From NCBI GenBank assembly GCA_030666935.1, contig DAOUWX010000126.1:1-5682 (forward strand): 5,682 nucleotides of DNA, in the 5' to 3' direction. Below the pieces are notes generated by a model, which did not search any database, was not told the origin of the DNA, and saw only the letters and a program-made list of their open reading frames with translations. Positions 1-4,898 of this stretch are shown in pieces; positions within the stretch are counted from its first letter, which is position 1, and the number at the start of each line of letters is the position of its first letter. The position numbers and the translations under genes were made by a program. This stretch comes from Atribacterota bacterium (GTDB taxonomy: Bacteria > Atribacterota > Phoenicimicrobiia > Phoenicimicrobiales > Phoenicimicrobiaceae).

Positions 1-147
1 TAAAAAAAGGTGGGCATTGGGCTCTTCTACGTCACAATCTAAAAATTACACATTTTTTTCTTTGTCTTTAGCTAAAGCCAAAGCAAGATTAACGGCAATT
101 GTTGTTTTGCCAGTCCCACCCTTTCCGCTCGCTACTGAAATTATCAT
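1..147 (-). pseudogene. MinD/Mrp-type P-loop ATPase, 5' part only, with in-frame stop
   Basis: This frame starts at ATG 147-145 with an AAGGA ribosome site about 10 bases upstream and runs off the left edge after 49 codons. Residues 8-16, GKGGTGKTT, are the deviant Walker A motif of MinD/Mrp/NBP35 ATPases; residues 36-46, LDCDVEEPNAH, match the following conserved segment of the Mrp-like ATPases that sit beside NifX-like and orange-protein genes. Such ATPases bind or transfer Fe-S or other metal clusters in the cytosol. Codon 34 (bases 48-46) is TAA, and homologous context leads me to expect Gln (CAA) there. The frame on both sides is intact, so this looks like a single C-to-T change. It may be a true nonsense mutation or a base-call error. 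It follows the zinc-ribbon gene by 24 bases and is probably in the same transcript. Family assignment is firm; functional state is not. Confidence 0.8.
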
Positions 148-171
148 TTAGCTTAATCCTTCCATTTTATT

Positions 172-384
172 CTATTGTCTTGTCATTATAGCGCCGCACT
201 TAGGGCATTTAATGCTGCTGCAAGGAACACCAACTTGATGAGTAACTATAGCGCCACAAGAAGGACAAACACAATTACCACCTATTCCTATTCCACCGCC
301 TCCCCGGCGTCCCTGTCCGGCACCTCTTCCCCGGCCAGTTCCCGGTCCTGCTCCTGTTGGTCCAGTACCATCTCCCCTTGGCAT
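172..384 (-). CDS. Small DUF5320-leader / zinc-ribbon protein
   Basis: This 70-residue protein has two parts. Residues 1-18 read MPRGDGTGPTGAGPGTGR, the DUF5320-type leader, followed by a Gly/Arg-rich stretch to about residue 36. The C-terminal half holds a compact Cys/His cluster: C38, C40, C43, H49, C55, C60 and C63, with two CPxCG knuckles (40-44 and 60-64). This pattern should bind zinc or possibly an Fe-S cluster. A perfect AGGAGG site sits 7-8 bases upstream of the ATG, so the start is secure; the stop is TAG. It lies 24 bases before the MinD/Mrp-like ATPase and 174 bases after the second NifX-like gene. Small Cys-rich proteins of this kind recur beside Mrp and NifX genes in anaerobes, but their function is unknown. 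A role as partner or metal donor for the ATPase is inference. Confidence 0.85.
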   Translation of the reverse strand: MPRGDGTGPTGAGPGTGRGRGAGQGRRGGGGIGIGGNCVCPSCGAIVTHQVGVPCSSIKCPKCGAIMTRQ

Positions 385-403
385 TTTTTCTACCTCCTTT
401 TTT

Positions 404-451
404 GGTTAATTAGTTAACTGGTTATTTAATTATTTGGTTTGCTTGGCTTGT
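404..451. repeat. Degenerate 8/16-bp tandem repeat
   Basis: Six consecutive 8-base units follow the pattern (g/a)gttaatt-like: ggttaatt, agttaact, ggttattt, aattattt, ggtttgct, tggcttgt. Units one and two together match units three and four at 12 of 16 positions. It lies just upstream of the zinc-ribbon gene's ribosome site, in the 5' leader of that transcript. No function is evident. Confidence 0.5.
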
Positions 452-466
452 ATATATTTTTATGTT

Positions 467-480
467 TTGATATAAATCAT
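467..480. promoter_or_regulatory. Possible FNR/CRP-family operator
   Basis: The sequence TTGATATAAATCAT matches the FNR consensus TTGAT-N4-ATCAA at 9 of 10 defined positions. It lies about 85 bases upstream of the zinc-ribbon/ATPase genes, in the only sizeable gap between them and the NifX-like gene. The region is AT-rich, so a chance match is possible, and I find no convincing promoter at a matching distance. The rest of the gap (385-558) shows only AT-rich sequence and the 8-bp repeat. Confidence 0.25.
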
Positions 481-558
481 ATTTTATTTATTCTGATCAA
501 TACTAATCTAAATATTTATATTTTTACATTTCAAATTTTTTTATATTAGCTCTAACTA

Positions 559-954
559 TTAATGAATATGTTTTTCATTGGGATGATCACATTCTTCTTT
601 TTCCAAACCATAACCTTTTCCTGCGCCAGGTTTACAAAGTGATTCCCCTTCTTTTAACTGTCCCTTTACAAATTTTTCTATTACCTCTTCAATCTTTCCG
701 GTGACTCCTATTACCGGAGTAATCTTTTTTTCAGCAAATAACATTTGTGCTCTATTTCCCATACCTCCGCAGATTATATATTTTACTCCACGTTCTGCAA
801 GAAAATTTGGCAAAAATGCAGGTTGGTGACCAGGATTATTTATCTCCTCTACTTTTAGAACCTTCCCTTCTTCAATTTCAGCGATAGTAAAGGAAGGACA
901 TCTTCCAAAATGAGCTGACACAAAACCTGCGTCGGTTGAAATCGCTATTTTCAT
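559..954 (-). CDS. NifX/NifB-like dinitrogenase FeMo-cofactor family protein (second copy)
   Basis: This 131-residue protein belongs to the NifX/NifB C-terminal (Dinitrogenase iron-molybdenum cofactor) fold. It begins MKIAISTDAG, has the HFGRC motif at 15-19, NPGHQPAFLP at 41-50, and the glycine loop GGMGNRAQ at 63-70. Members bind or carry metal-sulfur clusters; outside nitrogen fixers they occur in ORP/Mrp neighbourhoods. A Cys/His-rich tail follows the fold (C107, C122, H124, H129, H131), which may add a metal site; such tails are usual in this subfamily. A GGAG site precedes the ATG by about 9 bases, and the gene starts 25 bases after the first NifX-like gene, so the two are surely co-transcribed. 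The two copies share the fold and the FGRC motif but are clearly diverged, suggesting distinct roles. The exact cofactor cannot be read from sequence. Confidence 0.9.
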   Translation of the reverse strand: MKIAISTDAGFVSAHFGRCPSFTIAEIEEGKVLKVEEINNPGHQPAFLPNFLAERGVKYIICGGMGNRAQMLFAEKKITPVIGVTGKIEEVIEKFVKGQLKEGESLCKPGAGKGYGLEKEECDHPNEKHIH

Positions 955-979
955 ATTTTTTTCTCCAATTCTTTTATTT

Positions 980-1348
980 TTATTTTTTCATTCCTGAATG
1001 GGCTGAAGCATTAGCCTGGGAAATTGCCTTAAGTTTACCTGATTTAAATTTATCAATAGCTTCTTGAACTGTACCGGTTGCTCCAGTTATTACTTTTATA
1101 CCTGCTGCCTGCAAAGTCTGAAAGGCATTGGGACCGCAACTTCCGGTTAATACTGTCTCTACTCCTTTATCAGCCATTATTTGGCCTGATTGTATTCCTA
1201 CTCCTCCCATTCCCTGGGCACCAGTATTTTCTATTGCTTCAAATTTATTGGTCTCGGTATCAAATAATATAAAATAATGACATCTGCCAAATCGAGGGTC
1301 AACCTTATCCTCTAATTTTGCCCCCATAGAAGTAATTGCTATTTTCAT
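980..1348 (-). CDS. NifX/NifB-like dinitrogenase FeMo-cofactor family protein (first copy)
   Basis: I place the start at ATG 1348-1346, giving 122 residues, because a perfect AGGAGG lies 9 bases upstream of it; a longer frame from a TTG at 1372 would put that site inside the gene and adds an atypical lysine/arginine-rich extension. The protein reads MKIAITSMG, then VDPRFGRC with the conserved Arg/Cys motif at about 19-26, a GMGGVGIQSGQ segment, and the SCGPNA loop that lines the cluster-binding face in the family. It ends in a short Lys/His/Ser tail without extra cysteines, unlike its neighbour. It should be a cytosolic carrier or scaffold for a metal-sulfur cluster. The gene sits 62 bases after the DUF5320 stop, past a GC-rich hairpin, so it could share the Fur-controlled transcript, partly attenuated. 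Confidence 0.9.
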   Translation of the reverse strand: MKIAITSMGAKLEDKVDPRFGRCHYFILFDTETNKFEAIENTGAQGMGGVGIQSGQIMADKGVETVLTGSCGPNAFQTLQAAGIKVITGATGTVQEAIDKFKSGKLKAISQANASAHSGMKK

Positions 1349-1368
1349 TTTTTTAATCCTCCTTTTTA

Positions 1369-1393
1369 GCAATTAACTTAATAAGTTAATTGC
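1369..1393. repeat. Perfect 11-bp inverted repeat before NifX-like gene
   Basis: GCAATTAACTT (1369-1379) is followed by a 3-base loop and its exact complement AAGTTAATTGC (1383-1393). The hairpin ends 6-7 bases before the AGGAGG of the first NifX-like gene in transcript order. No T-run follows it on either strand, so it is not a standard terminator. It may influence initiation or mRNA stability, or be an operator. Confidence 0.6.
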
Positions 1394-1400
1394 GTAATGT

Positions 1401-1428
1401 GTAGCGGGGCGGATTTATCCGCCCCGCT
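1401..1428 (+). repeat. REP-like element: GTAG plus GC-rich hairpin
   Basis: GTAG (1401-1404) is followed directly by a hairpin. Counting the AG of GTAG, AGCGGGGCGGA (1403-1413) pairs perfectly with 1418-1428 around a TTTA loop. The stem is very GC-rich in an AT-rich region. It lies 6 bases after the DUF5320 stop. On the minus strand, which carries the genes, no T-run follows; the T-rich flank is on the plus-strand side, where no gene ends. It is therefore best read as a REP-like element that may stabilise the DUF5320 mRNA end or weakly attenuate transcription. Confidence 0.6.
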
Positions 1429-1434
1429 CTTTCT

Positions 1435-1800
1435 TTATTTCTTTTCGCCTTTTTCTAATTCTGTAATACGTTTATTGATAGAATCAAGTTGTTCTTTTAA
1501 AGCTTTTGCTTCTTCGGCTAACATCTCCATCTCTTGTTTGGGTTCTACCGGGGGTTGATAAAATCCACCTCCATAGGCAATAGGTGGAGGAGCTACAGGA
1601 TAGGAATTAGCAGGCCAATATGCTCTACCATAACCTCTTCCCATTCCTCTTCCAAATCCTCTACCATAACCGAAACCCAAACCTGGTCTTCCTACATAGG
1701 GATTCATAAACCCCGCCACCGGGTAACCAGCACAATATCCGGCTGCTCTTCCGGTCATGGGTCCCAAACCTCTCGGTCCAGTTCCATCTCCTCTTGGCAT
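1435..1800 (-). CDS. DUF5320-family glycine-rich protein with C-terminal coiled coil
   Basis: The protein is 121 residues when started at ATG 1800-1798. The other ATG, at 1809, directly abuts the AGGAG site, while 1800 lies about 9 bases from it and gives the exact family start MPRGDGTGP. Residues 1-18 carry the leader MPRGDGTGPRGLGPMTGR, then GYCAG with the only cysteine (C23). Residues 37-60 are a GxG(R/F/Y) repeat, 61-87 a Pro/Tyr-rich linker, and 88-118 a charged coiled coil (LKEQLDSINKRITELE). The function of DUF5320 is unknown. It occurs beside NifX-like and Mrp-like genes in anaerobes, which suggests a structural or partner role in metal-cluster handling, with the coiled coil for assembly. 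Here it is the first gene after fur and has a Fur box in its promoter, so iron control is likely. Confidence 0.88.
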   Translation of the reverse strand: MPRGDGTGPRGLGPMTGRAAGYCAGYPVAGFMNPYVGRPGLGFGYGRGFGRGMGRGYGRAYWPANSYPVAPPPIAYGGGFYQPPVEPKQEMEMLAEEAKALKEQLDSINKRITELEKGEKK

Positions 1801-1831
1801 ATCTTTCATCTCCTTTCTATTTTTATTTTTT

Positions 1832-1861
1832 AAAATATTTTATAATGATAATCATTTTCAA
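1832..1861 (-). promoter_or_regulatory. Probable promoter of the DUF5320/NifX-like genes
   Basis: On the minus strand TTGAAA (1861-1856) and TATTTT (1837-1832) are 18 bases apart. TATAAA at 1843-1838 is a better -10 but has only a weak -35 (TTTAAT). Either choice puts the Fur box inside the promoter. It lies between the fur stop and the DUF5320 start. Confidence 0.45.
1846..1860. promoter_or_regulatory. Fur box 1 (DUF5320 promoter)
   Basis: The minus strand reads TGAAAATGATTATCA, 14 of 15 matches to the 7-1-7 Fur consensus TGATAATNATTATCA. It contains the perfect 13-base palindrome AATGATAATCATT (1844-1856). Read as the classic 19-mer from 1841, it matches 17 of 19. It overlaps the probable -35 and spacer 45-60 bases before the DUF5320 start, a normal place for iron-dependent repression. 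The fur gene ends only 23 bases away. Confidence 0.8.
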
Positions 1862-1883
1862 TTAAATATATTGAGAAATTTAT

Positions 1884-2363
1884 CTATTCTTCTTTATCTG
1901 AACATTCATCACACAATCCATAAAATTGGATAGTATGATTTTTAATTTTAAAATTATATTTTTTAGAAAGTTCTTTTTCTGTTTTTTTTAGTAACTCTAT
2001 TTCTTCATCTATAAAATCTGTATAATCGATTATCCGACCACATCTAGTACATATTAGATGATGATGGTGGGATGGTTCCTTAGTCCTACGAGCTAACTCA
2101 TATCTTGCTCGCCCATCACCAAAATCAAATTTGAAGACCAAACCCATGTTAATTAATAACTCTAATGTTCGATAAACAGTAGTCAGGCCGATAGCCGGAT
2201 AAATATTATGTACTTTTAAATATATATCTTCTGCACTTAGATGTTCTCTTGACTCATCCAAGACCTGTAAAATAATTTGCCGTGGAATAGTAATTCTATA
2301 ACCACAACCTCTAAATTCACCGTGCCACCACTTTGCTGGTCCTCCACCCCATCTACCCGGCAT
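1884..2363 (-). CDS. fur: Fur-family metal-dependent transcriptional regulator
   Basis: This 159-residue protein has the two-domain Fur layout. The winged helix spans about 22-90, with GYRITIPRQ at 21-29 and the recognition helix in GLTTVYRTLELL (59-70). The dimerisation domain carries a His run at 99-102, the structural zinc pair C105/C108 (ICTRCG) and a second pair C151/C154 (GLCDEC). An unusual Gly/Trp-rich extension of about 17 residues (WGGGPAKWWHGEF) precedes the first helix; similar heads exist in Fur proteins of uncultured anaerobes. AAAGGA lies 8 bases before the ATG, and the stop is TAG. It has its own strong promoter with a Fur box over the start site, so it very probably represses itself; a second Fur box lies just downstream before the DUF5320 gene. 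Fur is most likely on this basis; Zur or PerR cannot be excluded from sequence alone, though the box type favours Fur or PerR. Confidence 0.9.
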   Translation of the reverse strand: MPGRWGGGPAKWWHGEFRGCGYRITIPRQIILQVLDESREHLSAEDIYLKVHNIYPAIGLTTVYRTLELLINMGLVFKFDFGDGRARYELARRTKEPSHHHHLICTRCGRIIDYTDFIDEEIELLKKTEKELSKKYNFKIKNHTIQFYGLCDECSDKEE

Positions 2364-2382
2364 AATAATAGTCCTTTCTTAT

Positions 2383-2402
2383 TGATAATGATTACCATTA
2401 AC
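2383..2402. promoter_or_regulatory. Fur box 2 (fur autoregulation)
   Basis: TGATAATGATTACCA (2383-2397) matches the 7-1-7 Fur consensus at 14 of 15 positions, and 2384-2402 matches the 19-mer at 16 of 19. It covers the predicted transcription start and abuts the -10 of the fur promoter, the usual position for a repressor that blocks its own gene. Confidence 0.8.
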
Positions 2403-2431
2403 ATAATATACTAAATAAATTCTTTTGTCAA
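2403..2431 (-). promoter_or_regulatory. Sigma-70 promoter of fur
   Basis: On the minus strand a perfect -35 TTGACA (2431-2426) is followed after exactly 17 bases by TATTAT (2408-2403), a 5-of-6 match to the -10. The start of transcription is expected near 2396, about 33 bases before the fur ATG. This is the best promoter in the window. Confidence 0.8.
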
Positions 2432-2447
2432 ATGTGTTTTATAAAAT

Positions 2448-2475
2448 AAAAACTAAAAGCGAAAAACTAAAAACC
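2448..2475. repeat. 14-bp direct repeat, two copies
   Basis: AAAAACTAAAAGCG (2448-2461) is followed directly by AAAAACTAAAAACC (2462-2475), identical over the first 11 bases. It lies just upstream of the fur promoter. The A/T-rich run continues to about 2510 without a gene or terminator. Confidence 0.5.
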
Positions 2476-2529
2476 ATAATTCAAAATTGAAAATTTTTTA
2501 AGAAGGGTTAGGTTTATACGACCAGAAAC

Positions 2530-2553
2530 GGGTTCGACAAATCGAACCCCTAC
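2530..2553 (-). repeat. REP-like element: GTAG plus GGGTTCGA hairpin
   Basis: On the minus strand GTAG (2553-2550) is followed with no gap by an 8-bp stem: GGGTTCGA pairs with TCGAACCC around a 4-base loop (2530-2537 with 2542-2549). It is the second of two same-direction units 7 bases apart. No T-run follows, so it is not an ordinary terminator for feoB. Confidence 0.55.
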
Positions 2554-2556
2554 CTC

Positions 2557-2576
2557 GACAGACGGGACTGTCCTAC
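2557..2576 (-). repeat. REP-like element: GTAG plus GACAG/CTGTC hairpin
   Basis: On the minus strand GTAG (2576-2573) is followed directly by GACAG (2572-2568), a 6-base loop and CTGTC (2561-2557). The stem is short, but placement and polarity match the neighbouring GTAG hairpin. The pair lies 120-170 bases past the feoB stop and might protect the 3' end of that mRNA. Confidence 0.45.
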
Positions 2577-2624
2577 GATTAGTGGACGATAATTCAAGTC
2601 TCTATGCGCTATACACTCTACGCT

Positions 2625-2694
2625 AAAGTACGAGATACGATTCACGAGATACGGTTTTCTTCACTATATACTCGATACTCAATACTATATACTG
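2625..2694. repeat. Degenerate 7-bp tandem repeats after feoB
   Basis: Read in steps of seven, this tract gives aaagtac, gagatac, gattcac, gagatac, then two diverged units, then tatactc, gatactc, aatacta, tatactg. ACGAGATACG recurs at 2630 and 2644 (period 14) and CTATATACT at 2664 and 2685 (period 21). The repeats begin 3 bases past the feoB stop. No gene, RNA or intrinsic terminator is visible in the tract. Confidence 0.55.
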
Positions 2695-2697
2695 TTT

Positions 2698-4608
2698 TTA
2701 ATATACAAATCGAGTAATGGTGGCTAAAATAATGGCTAAAATAGTAGTAAAAGCTATAGTAAATAAAGTCCGTTTACTCCCAATTTCTTTCCATAGAACC
2801 GCAATAGTCGCAGCGCAAGGAACATAAAAAATCACAAAGATGGTAAAAGTCATGATTTGAGTTGCGGACATTACTGCGATAACATTAGAGGTTCCTATAG
2901 CCTGAATTAACATTAACATAGAAAGTTCTTTACGAAGAATACCGAATATCAGAGTAGTACCCACCACTAAAGGGAGGCCAAGTAGAGAGGTTAGAGGAGA
3001 AAAAAAGTTATTTATAAGCATATCCGCCTTATAGTATTGCAATAAACTTAAAATTGTACTGCCTACAATAAGTAAAGGCCAGGCTACAAATATAAATTCT
3101 TTCATTCTGAGCCAGGTCTTGGCTAAAGCAACTTGCATAGAAGGAATGTGATAAGCTGGAATTTCCAAGATCATTCCCGGGGTTACCTCTGGCAGCAAGC
3201 GAGATAATATCTTTCCTGATATGATAATTACAATAATATTTAAAATATAAACTGCTAAAGCTGCTTGAGGACTAATATAAAAAGCCACTAATGCAAATAT
3301 TATAGTCATTCGAGCAGCACAGGGAATCATGGTAGCCAGCACGGAGGCGATAAAACGGTCTCTCTCCGATTCCAAAATTCTGGTAGCCATTATAGCCGGA
3401 ACAGTACAGCCATAGCCCAATATAAAAGGTATAATTGCTTTACCGTGCAAACCAATCTTGTGTAAAAAAGTGTCCAAGAGAAAAGCTATGCGAGGCAAAT
3501 AACCTAAATCCTCTAAAATAGCCAAGCCAAATAAAAATGGGAACAAATAAGGCAAAACAATAGCTATCCCACCGGCTAGCCCCTGGATAATACCACTAAT
3601 TATTGAAAATGATAGAGTACTTGGGTCAATACTCTTCTCCAGTAAAGGAATTAGCCTATAAAAATAATCCAGTAATGGTTCTTCTACCATTTTCCCGGCA
3701 CCAAAGATTAAAGTAAAAAATAAATAAAAAATTAAACCCAAAAAAATATACCCCAAAAATGGATGCATTAAGATATTATCCAGATAATCTATTAGACTTG
3801 TATGAGGTCTAGTAAGTGAAACTACAGATTCATATATATTCATGGAGAGATGATGCCGTTCAGAGGAAATAACTACATCTGATTGTCTACCATGGGTCTC
3901 CTCAAGTATATTCTGAAAATGGGCGATCTCTTCAAAAAGGACATTGCTCTTTTTTTTATAATTTTCCATAAAATAACTATCATTTTCTAAATACTTAAGA
4001 GCTAAAAAACGTTCTGGTACATTAAATTCCTGTTCAATCTGTTTCTTCTTAATTTGTGCAGATAATTGTGTTATAACATCCTCTACGTCTTTACTAAAAT
4101 TTATGGTCTTGCCTATTTTCTTTTTTTCTCCTACTTTATGAGCCATTGAAAATAGCTCTTTTATCCCTTTTCCTTTTATTGCAACTGCCGGCACTACTGG
4201 AACACCGAGAATTTTAGATAATTTTTCAATATCAATTTTAATGCCTTTACGCTCAGCTTCATCGATCATATTAAGACATATCACCATTGGCAATTTAAGT
4301 TCCAATAACTGAAGAGTAAGCTCTAAACTTCTACTCAGTAAAGATGCATCTATTACATTTATAACTATATCGACATTGCCTTTTAATAAATATTTTCTGG
4401 CCTCAAGTTCAGCCAGGTCAAATGAAGTCAAAGAATAAGTTCCTGGCAAATCTACTAATTCAGCAGTTCTGCCAAGAAGATTAAGCTTGGTTAGCTCATA
4501 CTTTACAGTCTTCCCGGGGAAATTAGAGGTTACTGCTTTATATCCGGCAACATGATTAAAGATGGTGCTTTTACCTGAATTAGGTTGTCCCATAAGAGCA
4601 ATTTTCAT
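2698..4608 (-). CDS. feoB: FeoB ferrous iron transporter
   Basis: FeoB imports Fe(II) across the inner membrane, with an N-terminal GTPase coupled to a membrane pore. Of 636 residues, 1-165 are the G domain: G1 GQPNSGKST (7-15), switch NFPGKT (29-34), G3 DLPGTYS (53-59) and G4 NMID (113-116). A helical GDI-like region follows (about 166-260), then multiple membrane segments from about 280 to the end. The three conserved pore cysteines appear present: C401 in GYGCTVP, C430 in IPCAAR and C598 in YVPCAAT. The length is below the 773 residues of E. coli FeoB but normal for the shorter FeoB type without a C-terminal FeoC-like addition. The start overlaps the feoA stop by one base (TAATG), with GGAGG inside the end of feoA, so translation is coupled. 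No intrinsic terminator follows. It looks intact and functional. Confidence 0.97.
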   Translation of the reverse strand: MKIALMGQPNSGKSTIFNHVAGYKAVTSNFPGKTVKYELTKLNLLGRTAELVDLPGTYSLTSFDLAELEARKYLLKGNVDIVINVIDASLLSRSLELTLQLLELKLPMVICLNMIDEAERKGIKIDIEKLSKILGVPVVPAVAIKGKGIKELFSMAHKVGEKKKIGKTINFSKDVEDVITQLSAQIKKKQIEQEFNVPERFLALKYLENDSYFMENYKKKSNVLFEEIAHFQNILEETHGRQSDVVISSERHHLSMNIYESVVSLTRPHTSLIDYLDNILMHPFLGYIFLGLIFYLFFTLIFGAGKMVEEPLLDYFYRLIPLLEKSIDPSTLSFSIISGIIQGLAGGIAIVLPYLFPFLFGLAILEDLGYLPRIAFLLDTFLHKIGLHGKAIIPFILGYGCTVPAIMATRILESERDRFIASVLATMIPCAARMTIIFALVAFYISPQAALAVYILNIIVIIISGKILSRLLPEVTPGMILEIPAYHIPSMQVALAKTWLRMKEFIFVAWPLLIVGSTILSLLQYYKADMLINNFFSPLTSLLGLPLVVGTTLIFGILRKELSMLMLIQAIGTSNVIAVMSATQIMTFTIFVIFYVPCAATIAVLWKEIGSKRTLFTIAFTTILAIILATITRFVY

Positions 4609-4838
4609 TATTCTGCCTCCACAACAACTCTTCGGGCTACTCCTCTACCTAAAGCAACTTGGTTCCCATGGACACTTATTAAAATAGGTCCTCGCATAAT
4701 AGCACTCCTTTTCACAGTTATTATGTCTCCGGGATGTATACCTAAACAACCTAAGCGTTGTCTTATTCCCCATCCCCCGGAAATATCCACGACTTTTACC
4801 TTTTGGTTTTCCTTTGCTAAATCAAGAGTAATGGCCAT
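4608..4838 (-). CDS. feoA: FeoA, SH3-like accessory protein of ferrous iron transport
   Basis: This 76-residue protein is a single FeoA domain of normal length, a small cytosolic SH3-like beta barrel thought to help or regulate FeoB. Recognisable segments are the N-terminal LDLAKENQKVKVVDISGG, the RQRLGCLGIHPGD turn (about 26-38) with the conserved GxxxG(D) pattern, and the closing VALGRGVARRVVVE strand. AAAGGA lies about 9 bases before the ATG. The gene follows the DtxR-family stop by 60 bases of AT-rich DNA without hairpin or clear promoter, and its last base overlaps the feoB start, so the three genes form one operon. Confidence 0.95.
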   Translation of the reverse strand: MAITLDLAKENQKVKVVDISGGWGIRQRLGCLGIHPGDIITVKRSAIMRGPILISVHGNQVALGRGVARRVVVEAE

Positions 4839-4898
4839 ATATTTTTATCCTTTCTCCCTTAGTTTTTTTATTTGAAATTTTATATTTTTATTATTTTT

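Noticed and set aside
46..48. TAA read as glutamine through an altered genetic code
   Set aside because: The NifX-like, DUF5320, FeoA, FeoB and DtxR-family genes all stop at TAA at their expected family ends.
175..417. Plus-strand open frame of 80 codons
   Set aside because: It is antisense to the zinc-ribbon gene, rich in Ser/Thr from complementing Gly/Arg codons, has no ribosome site and resembles no family.
1078..1272. Plus-strand leucine-rich frame that looks like a small membrane protein
   Set aside because: It is the complement of the NifX-like gene; the hydrophobic character is an effect of the opposite strand.
1349..1372. TTG start that lengthens the first NifX-like protein by 8 residues
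   Set aside because: The AGGAGG ribosome site would fall within this extension, and the family starts at MKIA.
1403..1428. GC-rich hairpin as an intrinsic terminator of the DUF5320 gene
   Set aside because: On the coding (minus) strand ACACATTACG follows, not a T-run; the T-rich flank belongs to the plus strand, where no gene ends.
1534..1833. Plus-strand open frame of 99 codons
   Set aside because: It mirrors the low-complexity DUF5320 gene, is Ser/Ile-rich and has no ribosome site.
2625..2694. CRISPR-like array
   Set aside because: The repeats are 7 bases long, degenerate and contiguous, with no spacers of regular length.
4585..4875. Plus-strand open frame of 96 codons
   Set aside because: It lies opposite feoA, whose family match is clear, and has no recognisable features.
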